DNA from: Oscillibacter sp. CAG:241
GTDB lineage: Bacteria; Bacillota; Clostridia; Oscillospirales; Oscillospiraceae
Direction: 5' to 3'
Assembly: GCA_000435975.1 (NCBI GenBank)
Contig: FR884138.1
Coordinates: 1 to 35,495 of the forward strand
DNA: 35,495 nt
In this document: positions 23,229 through 30,115 of the stretch, one piece after another
Position numbering within the stretch: the first letter of the stretch is position 1
Layout: every line of letters begins with the position of its first letter
The notes under the pieces: model-generated
What the model was told of the DNA's origin: nothing
Seen by the model: the letters and a program-made list of their open reading frames with translations, nothing else
Database searches by the model: none
Position numbers and translations under genes: made by a program

Positions 23229-23537
23229 TTATTTCACCAGCGCCAGGATCTCCTGGGGCGACACCAGGCCCACAGACCGGTCCGCCACCTGGCCGCCCTT
23301 GAATACCAGCAGCGTGGGGATGCTCTCGATGCCGTACCGCAGAGCCAGCTCCCGGTTTTCATCCACATCCACCTTGACGATCTTCAGCTCCGGGTGCTGC
23401 CCGGACAGCTCCTCCAGAATGGGAGCCAGCATCCGGCAGGGCCCGCACCAGGTGGCCCAGAAGTCTACCAGCACCGTCCCGCTGTCCTGCAGGACCTCCC
23501 GGTCAAACTCGTTGTCGTTCACATGCAAAATCGCCAT
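23229..23537 (-). CDS. trxA: Thioredoxin
   Basis: Predicted 102-residue classical thioredoxin. Redox motif W30-CGPC with C31 and C34 inside VLVDFWATWCGPCRMLAPIL, the buried Asp at 25, and cis-Pro in IESIPTLLVF. Cytosolic, reduced by thioredoxin reductase (not in the window). ATG 23537 follows AGGAGGCGC. It is a single gene with a promoter and a terminator; the upstream extension of the frame has no support. Confidence 0.96.
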   Translation of the reverse strand: MAILHVNDNEFDREVLQDSGTVLVDFWATWCGPCRMLAPILEELSGQHPELKIVKVDVDENRELALRYGIESIPTLLVFKGGQVADRSVGLVSPQEILALVK

Positions 23538-23567
23538 ATTCAGCGCCTCCTCTTGACGTATAGCATA

Positions 23568-23599
23568 ATTATACCAGATTTCCCGCCGCAATTCTGCGG
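23568..23599 (-). promoter_or_regulatory. Extended -10 promoter of trxA
   Basis: TATAAT on the minus strand at 23573-23568 is preceded by TGG (extended -10). No good -35 is seen. A GCCGCA/TGCGGC hairpin at 23584-23599, just upstream, could end the spoIVF transcript. Confidence 0.5.
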
Positions 23600-23627
23600 C
23601 AAATGCAACAGATACAAAAACCGCCTC

Positions 23628-24110
23628 TTAAAACGGGATAGCCGCCATGGCAGGGGCGGAGGGGTCCGCGAACGGTCCCGCCGACGGAGCCCGCACCGTC
23701 AGCAGCAGATAGGCGATGCCCAGCAGGATCGCCAGCACATACCACAGCAGCTCCCCGCCTCTCAGCCGCCGCACCAGCACCTGACCGTGAAGCGTCAGCC
23801 CACCGGCCAGAATCAGGCTCCACAGCCGCAGTCCCCGTCCCGGCAGCAGCCAGCACAGCCCCGTCATGCACAGGGGCATGGCCGCCAGCAGCAGGCAGTG
23901 CCCGCCCCGCCCCTGCCTCTCCGGGGTCATCCGCCAGATCACCAGCGCCGCCGGCAGATACGGCCAATACAGCAGCTTCCCCATTTCCCAGGGGCTGCCG
24001 TTCACCGGCGTCAGCAGCGCCGTCAGCGGACATGGGAACGTCCGGTGCAGCAGCCACAGTGCCGCCGCCGCGGCCGCCGCCGTGAAAAATCCCAGGATAT
24101 ATCGCTTCAT
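23628..24110 (-). CDS. DUF6512-like membrane protein 2
   Basis: Predicted 160 residues with about five hydrophobic segments, starting MKRYILGFFTAAAAAAALWLLHRTF. The stretch LLTPVNGSPWEMGKLLYWPYLPAAL matches AALAAVNESVWEHMKLLTTPWVLWS of its upstream neighbour at equivalent positions (shared V-N-x-S-x-W-E-x2-K-L-L), so the two are paralogues. I associate this motif with DUF6512, of unknown function. ATG 24110 follows GGAGGTGGGCGG. It is the last gene of the spoIVFA-spoIVFB operon; its role in sporulation is inferred from position only. Confidence 0.72.
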   Translation of the reverse strand: MKRYILGFFTAAAAAAALWLLHRTFPCPLTALLTPVNGSPWEMGKLLYWPYLPAALVIWRMTPERQGRGGHCLLLAAMPLCMTGLCWLLPGRGLRLWSLILAGGLTLHGQVLVRRLRGGELLWYVLAILLGIAYLLLTVRAPSAGPFADPSAPAMAAIPF

Positions 24111-24160
24111 TCCGCCCACCTCCGTCATTACCCTATGCAGGCAGACGGCGGGGCAGAACG

Positions 24161-24697
24161 CTACCGGATGCCCCGCAGCCCGGTCTCCGGGTCCACGAAC
24201 AGCGGCAGCTCCGGCGGTGCGAAGGTCCACACAATAAACGCCGCCCACACCGCCGCCAGCACCGCGCCGCCGGCCACCTGCCACAAAGGCGCCGCCAGCG
24301 CCCGTCGGCGCAGCACCGTCCAGCTGACCCAGAAGCCCAGAAGCACCGCTATCTGGAAAATGGCGATGTCCAGCCACATGAGGTCCCGGCCCAGAACGCC
24401 CCGGTACGTATAAAACAGCATGGGAATGGCCGCCAGCCCCGCCAGCAGGCCCGCCGCCCTGGCCGCCGTCACCGGCAGGCCGCTCCGGCCCACGGCCACC
24501 AGCTCCGCAATGCTCCACAGCACCCACGGCGTGGTCAGCAGCTTCATATGTTCCCAGACAGACTCGTTGACGGCGGCCAGAGCCCCCACCACCGGGCTTT
24601 GCCCGGTCCAATCATATACAAAGTGCAGCAGATTCCCCGCCGCCAGCACAAACAGCAGCCCCAGAACCTCCCAGGTACGCCACTTTTTATCGCTCAT
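24161..24697 (-). CDS. DUF6512-like membrane protein 1
   Basis: Predicted 178 residues with five hydrophobic segments (about 10-28, 55-72, 78-100, 106-126 and 138-160). The N-terminal stretch GNLLHFVYDWTGQSPVVGALAAVNESVWEHMKL is the family hallmark. Its ATG at 24697 overlaps the spoIVFB stop by four bases (ATGA), so it is translationally coupled to the pro-sigma-K protease. No known enzyme signature is visible. A paralogue follows 50 bases downstream. Confidence 0.78.
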   Translation of the reverse strand: MSDKKWRTWEVLGLLFVLAAGNLLHFVYDWTGQSPVVGALAAVNESVWEHMKLLTTPWVLWSIAELVAVGRSGLPVTAARAAGLLAGLAAIPMLFYTYRGVLGRDLMWLDIAIFQIAVLLGFWVSWTVLRRRALAAPLWQVAGGAVLAAVWAAFIVWTFAPPELPLFVDPETGLRGIR

Positions 24698-25320
24698 GCG
24701 CTCGCCTCCCTTTTACCGGAAGCATACACGCTTTTCCGCCGTTTTATACACGGCCCTGCGGTGCAGCACAGCAGGCACACCGCCGTCATCAGCAAAAACG
24801 GGCTCCGCCCGGCCAGGGCCGCCCCCGCCGCCGTCAATAGCCCCGCCGCCGCCAGGCTTACCCCCCCGGCCATCCGGTCGGCCAAAAACGGGTCCGTCCG
24901 CCAGCACAGGGCCAGCCACAGCATCCGCCCGCCGTCCAGCGGCAGAATGGGCAGCAGATTGAAGCATCCCAGCACCCCCTGGGCCCCGGCCAGCAGATAC
25001 AGCGGCTCCCACCACCGGCCCAGTGCCGCCAGAGCCGCCGCCAGCAGCAGATTCACCGCCGGTCCTCCGGCGGCGGCCAGCAGCTCGCTGCCGTAGCTCA
25101 GCCGCCCCGCCACCTGCATATTTGCCCCCAGAGCGGAGATCTCCATGTGCCGCACCCAGCCGCCCCGGCTGCGCAGCACCGCGTAATGCCCCAGCTCATG
25201 GCACAGCGCCGCCAGCAGCACCGCCCCCAGCACCTCCGGAGACGACAGCCACACAAAAACCGCCAGCAGTGCCGGGGCCCCCGGCGATACCCGTACCCGA
25301 GTCCGCTCAGGGGGCCGCAT
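24694..25320 (-). CDS. spoIVFB: SpoIVFB-like M50 site-2 protease
   Basis: Predicted 208-residue intramembrane zinc protease. The metal site H41-ELGH-H45 lies in the first membrane region and the third ligand D129 is in NLLPILPLDGGRM, the usual M50 signature. SpoIVFB cuts pro-sigma-K to active sigma-K in the outer forespore membrane of the mother cell. Identification as SpoIVFB rather than another M50 protease rests on the spoIVFA-like gene directly upstream, which overlaps its start by 14 bases. The N-terminal start is uncertain: ATG 25320 lacks a strong ribosome site, so coupling to spoIVFA is assumed. The sigma-K gene itself is not in this window. Confidence 0.85.
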   Translation of the reverse strand: MRPPERTRVRVSPGAPALLAVFVWLSSPEVLGAVLLAALCHELGHYAVLRSRGGWVRHMEISALGANMQVAGRLSYGSELLAAAGGPAVNLLLAAALAALGRWWEPLYLLAGAQGVLGCFNLLPILPLDGGRMLWLALCWRTDPFLADRMAGGVSLAAAGLLTAAGAALAGRSPFLLMTAVCLLCCTAGPCIKRRKSVYASGKREASA

Positions 25321-26104
25321 AATAGTAGATGGGATTCACATACACCCCGTCCTTATGGAGCTCGAAGTGCAGATGAGGCCCCGTGGCGTTGCCGGTCTGG
25401 CCCACCTCGGCGATGGGGTCCCCGGGCCGCACCTGCTGGCCGGAGGAGGCGGTGATGCGGCTGCAATGGGCATACAGGGTGGCAAAGCCCCCCTCATGCT
25501 GCACCGTCACATAGTTCCCCAGCTCTGCGCTGTCTCCCACCGCCGTGACGGTGCCCGATGCAAAGGCCGTGATCACCGCACCCTCGTCGGCGGCGATGTC
25601 CAGCCCATAATGGAACCGAGTCCCGCTGCCGCCGGGGTCCTGCCGATAGCCGAACCGGTCTGTCACCGTTCCCGTCAGGGGGTTGGCATAGGCAAAGCCC
25701 AGCACCTGCTGGGTCAGACACACGTCCCCGGGGGTAGTCTCCGCCGAATATGCCGCCGGGTCCGCCGTCCCCTCCGGGACCGTCTGCTGGGGGCCGAACA
25801 CCGCCGTATATGCGTCGTTCAGGGCCTGGCCCACGGCACCCTGTCCGGATACCGCCCGCCCCACGGCGGAAAATGCCGCCCGGAAGTCCGTCTGCCCGCC
25901 CATCAGGTCCAGCAGCTTGTCCCGGCACTTGTCCATAGCCGCCGGAGCGCTGATTTTCACCAGCACCACCGCCAGCAGCACCACTCCGCTGACGGCCAGC
26001 TGCCGCAGATGGCGGTCCCCCCGCCGGGAGGCGGGCTGCTCCCGCTTGCCCCGGGCCGGGGCCGCCGTCCGATACCGCCGCCCGGTCTGCGGTCGATTGG
26101 TCAT
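25307..26104 (-). CDS. spoIVFA: SpoIVFA-like M23/LytM protein
   Basis: Predicted 265 residues: a basic cytoplasmic start (about 1-33), one membrane helix (about 34-52), a linker and a LytM/M23 domain (about 133-262). In Bacillus SpoIVFA holds and inhibits SpoIVFB. The M23 metal ligands appear complete: H165 and D169 in FHYGLDIA, and H244 and H246 in GPHLHFELH, with H213 in LYAHCS, so it could still be an active endopeptidase. ATG 26104 follows AAAGGGGG. About 22 bases before the start, CATACACT (26134-26127, minus strand) fits the sigma-E -10 consensus, but no matching -35 was found. It opens the operon with spoIVFB and two DUF6512-like genes. Confidence 0.84.
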   Translation of the reverse strand: MTNRPQTGRRYRTAAPARGKREQPASRRGDRHLRQLAVSGVVLLAVVLVKISAPAAMDKCRDKLLDLMGGQTDFRAAFSAVGRAVSGQGAVGQALNDAYTAVFGPQQTVPEGTADPAAYSAETTPGDVCLTQQVLGFAYANPLTGTVTDRFGYRQDPGGSGTRFHYGLDIAADEGAVITAFASGTVTAVGDSAELGNYVTVQHEGGFATLYAHCSRITASSGQQVRPGDPIAEVGQTGNATGPHLHFELHKDGVYVNPIYYYAAP

Positions 26105-26162
26105 AGCACATTCCCCCTTTCGGAACAGTGTATGCCGCCGGCCGGTCCGTCAGAACCGAAAC

Positions 26163-29100
26163 GTGCGGCCCCGCCGCGCCGCTGTCCGCCGCGCCGCCTC
26201 TGCCAAGGCGGTGGCCCGGGTGCAGAACCGTCTGCTGTCCCGCCAGGCCGCGGTGCAGTCCCGCCTGACCCGCACCCTGCGCCAGGAGCAGGTGGAATAC
26301 GGCTATTCCTATACCGCCCTGTTCAACGGCTTCTCTGTCCGCACAGCCCGGAAGAATCTGGAAGCCATCCGGAACACCAAGGGTGTCACCTGTGCCTTTG
26401 TGGCCGGGTCCTACGCGCTGCCCACCACCCAGCAGGCTGATACCCAGGCTCTGCAGGTAGCCCTGGCCAGCAGTCACTTTACCGGTAAGGGCATGACCAT
26501 CGCCGTGCTGGACACCGGTCTGGACACTGCCCACCCCGCCTTTGCCAACGCCCCGGCGGACGCTAAGTTCACCAAGGACTACATCAGCGGCGTCCTGCAG
26601 GCCGCCGACCTCAATGCCGAGGTCCTGATGCCCGGCGTCACCGCCGACGATGTGTATCTCAGCGCCAAGATCCCCTTCGCCTTTGACTATGCCGGAAAGG
26701 ACGCTCAGGTGGCCCCCGGCAGCAAGTGGGATGCAGAAAATCTGGAGCACGGCACCCATGTGGCGGGCATCGCCGCCGGCTATGCCGTGGACGGCGAGGG
26801 CGCCGTCACCTTCTCCGGTGTGGCTCCCGACGCTCAGGTCATCCCCATGAAGGTCTTTGACGACAGCGGCGCGGGCGCCGCCACGACCACCATTCTGGCG
26901 GCTCTGGAGGATGCCTACCGTCTGGGTGTGGACGCCGTGAACCTGAGCCTGGGCTCCTACGGCGGCTTCACCGTGGACGAGGACGCCCTCATCAACGACG
27001 TGTACAACAAGCTGGATGACGCCGGCATTATGGTCATCACTGCCGCCGGCAACGAGACCTCCTCCAGCTATATGAACAGCTACGGTACCGACGCTCCCCT
27101 CACCGGGGACCCCGACAACAGCGTGGTGGCCGCCCCCTCCGTGTACCCCGCCAACCTGTCCATCGCCAGCGTGGAGGGTCAGGAGGTCTACGCCAACTAC
27201 GTGCTGCTGGGCGACGAGAAGATCACCTACACCGACAGCCAGACCTCCTTCCTGGGCCTGGACGCCTACGTTTCTCTCCTGAAGATATACGGTGACGTAT
27301 CTGACGATCTGGCCGCCCCCTATGACTATGTCATGGTTCCCGGTTACGGCGCCGATTCCGACTATGAGGGCATCGACGTCACCGGCAAGATCGCTGTGGT
27401 GCTCTACACCGATGCCGGCCAGTACGGCGACACCAAGCCCGTGCTGAATCTGGGGGACGATGTTGCCAGGAACGGCAGCTACGACCTGACCTTCCACGCC
27501 CGGAATATGGGCAAGGACGCCGCCCGGTATGACGTGTCCGTCATCGCCATGTCCCCCGCCGTGCTGGAGCAGGACGGCAAGACCTACATGAGCAGCCACG
27601 ACGAGGCGCTGGATGTCACCGTTTCCGGCGACAAGACCGTGACGCTGGCTGCCGGGGCCACCGGCGATGTGAAGGTCAGCGTCTCCCTCTCCCAGAGCCA
27701 GAAGGCCAAGCTGGACGCCGCCTATGAAAACGGCATCTATGTGGAGGGTTTCGTGGTGCTCACCGCCAAGGACGGCGGCGCAGATCTGTCCATCCCCTTC
27801 CTGGCCTACTACGGCGACTGGTCCGCCCCCGGTATGCTGGACTACGCCACTATGCTCAATGAGGATACCGTGCCTTACAGCCAGCTCGCTACCGAGCTGG
27901 GCGCATACTTCACCAGCAGCTTTGCCTATCGTCTGGGCGCCAATCTGTCCGTGACCATGGACGGGGCAGAGAAAACCTCCCTGAAGGCCGAGCATATCAC
28001 CGTCTCCCCCAACGGCGATACCTATATGGACGGCGTGGAACTTGTCAGCGTCAGCCAGATGCGCAACGCCTCCGCCCTGCACTTCACCGTCACCAACGCC
28101 GACGGCCAGGAGGTCTGGAGCGACGCCGTTACCAACGTCCCCAAGACCATCTATGTGTCCTCTCAGGGCGGCCCCATTCCCGCCACCATGTATCAGGATA
28201 TGGCTCCTGACGCCTGGTACGGCACGGACAACCAGGGCAGCGCCCTGCCTGACGGCCAGTACTACTACACCATCACCGCCGATCCCGTCACCGATCACGA
28301 GAGCCGCAATGTCCGGGATACCCTGACCTTCCCTGTGTACATCGATACCCAGGCTCCCCAGCTGGACCAGGGCTGCGTGGCCCTGAGCACTGGCGCCGAC
28401 GGCCGCACCACCCTGGGGATGCAGGTCTCCGACGAGCATCTGTATCTGGATACCGAGATCTTCGTGGCCAATGACGACGGCACCATCAGCACCAGTTCCG
28501 AGAAGCTCCTGCACAAGAACGTGGGCCTGGCGGATATGCCCGATGTCACCTCCGACGCCGTGTCCGTGGATGTCACCGACTACGCCGGCAAGCTCCTGCA
28601 TGTCCAGCTGACCGACTGGGGCTACAACTACGCCGCCTATCTGGTGCAGCTGCCCGACACCTTTGAGGGCACCACCCTGTCCCTGTCCGATACCACCGCC
28701 TTCCTGTTCACCGGTGAACAGCAGCAGCTGGTGGCCTTCGACACCGATACCGATACCGCTCTTACCTGGACCAGCAGCAATGCAGACGTGGCCTCCGTGG
28801 ACGACAGCGGCCTGGTCACTGCCAAGGCTCCCGGCGTCACCACCGCCACCGCCACCAGCACCACCCAGGATACCGTCCAGTGCTTCGTCACTGTGGTGCC
28901 CAAGTGGTACGACGGCATTCAGGCCACCCAGGATACCATTCAGCTGAAGCTGGGCCAGGGCGCGGACCTCACGCAGTACCTGACCCTGCTGGACGAGTCC
29001 GGCGTGGTGATTCCGGAGCTGAACCCTGTGAACTATGCCAGCCTGGATGAGAGCATCCTCTCTGTGGATGCCAGCGGGCATGTCACCGCGCTGCACACCG

Positions 29101-29504
29101 GCACCGGCATGGTGCGGGCGCTGCTGAACACCGGCGACTACGCCCTTATTGCTGTGGAGGTCACCTGCGATCACGATCACACCACCCGCACCGAGACCCC
29201 TGCCACCTGCACGCAGGACGGCTCTGTCACCGTCACCTGCGATGACTGCGGCGCGGTGCTGTCCACCGAGACGATGCCCGCCACCGGCCACGACTATAAG
29301 GACGGCAAGTGCACCGTCTGCGGCGCGGCGGACCCGGATTACCGGCCTGAACAGCCGGAGAATCCCGGCCAGCCCGAAAAGCCGGAATAGCCGGCAAATC
29401 CCGGCGTCAAGACCGGCGACAGCGGCGTGCTGCTGTACATGGGCCTGATGCTGCTGGCCCTGACCGGCAGTGCCTGGGTTCTGCGGAAAAAGCGTGCCCG
29501 GTAA
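26163..29504 (+). pseudogene. Decayed S8 subtilase (cell-envelope protease type)
   Basis: A long frame of a lactocepin/C5a-peptidase-like subtilase with three lesions. (1) No start with a signal peptide: coding similarity begins at about 26163, only 59 bases from the divergent spoIVFA start; the only in-frame ATG (26493) lies next to the catalytic Asp. (2) Catalytic Asp (codon 26511, AVLDTGLD), His (26748, EHGTHVAG) and Asn (27051, TAAGNE) are present, but the PA domain breaks off after VTGKIAVVLYT and the sequence jumps near 27405-27430 to the Fn3-like part PVLNLGDD; no GTSMA serine motif exists anywhere. (3) TAG at 29388-29390 interrupts a Pro-rich linker; after it the same frame continues NPGVKTGDSGVLLYMGLMLLAL-WVLRKKRAR, a typical C-terminal anchor, ending TAA at 29504. 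Other parts: two Ig-like (BIG2-type) repeats and a C-x2-CG repeat region. Confidence 0.75.
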
Positions 29505-29518
29505 ACGGAAAGTTTTTC

Positions 29519-29547
29519 TTTACAAACGTCCCCGTTTGTGATATCGT
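29519..29547 (+). promoter_or_regulatory. Promoter of rpsO with overlapping palindrome
   Basis: TTTACA (29519-29524), 17-base spacer, TATCGT (29542-29547), with a TGTGA before the -10. ACAAACG/CGTTTGT (29522-29539, four-base loop) forms a perfect palindrome across the -35 and spacer. Confidence 0.55.
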
Positions 29548-29562
29548 ATCAGAGTACGCTGC

Positions 29563-29635
29563 TGTGCGTGCCATGCCCCTTGCCTTAGTCCCGCGGATGC
29601 TCTGCCTGTCCCGGCACTCAGGATGTGGGCGCACA
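29563..29635 (+). promoter_or_regulatory. Structured rpsO leader, likely S15 autoregulatory element
   Basis: TGTGCG at 29563-29568 pairs with CGCACA at 29630-29635, closing a GC-rich region with further internal pairings, 24 bases before the rpsO start. S15 proteins are known to bind structured leaders of their own mRNA in several bacterial groups, with different folds. The assignment is by position and pairing, not by match to a named fold. Confidence 0.55.
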
Positions 29636-29659
29636 AAAAAGAAAGGTGGAAACACAACT

Positions 29660-29926
29660 ATGATGCTGAAAGATCAGAAGACCTCCATCATCGAGGCCAA
29701 CCGCACCCACGAGACCGACACCGGTTCCCCCGAGGTCCAGGTCGCCATCCTTACCGAGCGCATCAACCAGCTCACCGCGCACCTGAAGGTTCATCCCCAT
29801 GACTTTCACAGCCGCCGCGGCATGCAGATGATGATCGGTAAGCGCCGTCGTCTGCTGGACTATCTGGCCAAGAAGGACATCGAGCGTTATCGTGCCCTGA
29901 TTGCCAAGCTGGGTCTGCGTAAGTAA
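29660..29926 (+). CDS. rpsO: 30S ribosomal protein S15
   Basis: Predicted 88 residues, the normal S15 length. S15 binds the central domain of 16S rRNA early in small-subunit assembly. Family landmarks: ETDTGSPEVQVAILTERINQLTAHLKVHPHDFHSRRGMQMMIGKRRRLLDYLAKKDIERYRALIAKLGLRK. ATG 29660 was chosen over 29663 because of spacing from GAAAGGTGG. A structured leader lies upstream and a terminator downstream; pnp follows, the classic rpsO-pnp order. Confidence 0.98.
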   Translation: MMLKDQKTSIIEANRTHETDTGSPEVQVAILTERINQLTAHLKVHPHDFHSRRGMQMMIGKRRRLLDYLAKKDIERYRALIAKLGLRK

Positions 29927-29935
29927 GCTGAAGAC

Positions 29936-29969
29936 AGGGTGGTGTGCCCCGTGCGCACCACCCTTCTTT
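29936..29969 (+). terminator. Terminator after rpsO
   Basis: AGGGTGGTGTGC and GCGCACCACCCT pair over 12 positions with one G-U, loop of five, then TCTTTC. The modest T-run suggests partial read-through to pnp. Confidence 0.8.
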
Positions 29970-30007
29970 CACACCAGCCCTGCCCGTGTGCGGAGCCGAT
30001 CAAAGCC

Positions 30008-30067
30008 TTTAGCAGTTGAAAAAATGCCGGAATCCGGGTGTTTTCCGGCACTTTTTCAAGTGCTAAA
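30008..30067 (+). promoter_or_regulatory. 60-base inverted repeat in the pnp leader
   Basis: Arms TTTAGCA, TTGAAAAA and TGCCGGAA pair with TTCCGGCA, TTTTTCAA and TGCTAAA, interrupted by only two mismatches (23 of 25 pairs, ten-base loop). It ends 48 bases before the pnp start. The inner part also looks like a terminator (GC stem then five T). It may be an attenuator, or a double-stranded processing site like the RNase III site that controls pnp in E. coli. Confidence 0.75.
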
Positions 30068-30115
30068 CGGCCCCGGCTCCCATGCGGAAAAATTCAAATG
30101 AAAAGGAGCCAAACC

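Noticed and set aside
25917..26162. Upstream extension of the subtilase frame
   Set aside because: It overlaps the genuine N-terminus and membrane helix of spoIVFA on the other strand and encodes Arg/Ser-rich sequence with no signal peptide.
25494..29291. A very long open minus-strand frame opposite the subtilase
   Set aside because: It is Gly/Ala/His-rich with no domain motif and mirrors the GC-biased codons of the plus-strand gene; such antisense frames occur opposite most long genes here (also at 314-1819, 7956-10088 and 30341-32449).
29388..29390. TAG as a recoded sense codon
   Set aside because: TAG terminates radC and the LysR gene normally, so reassignment or routine read-through is not supported.
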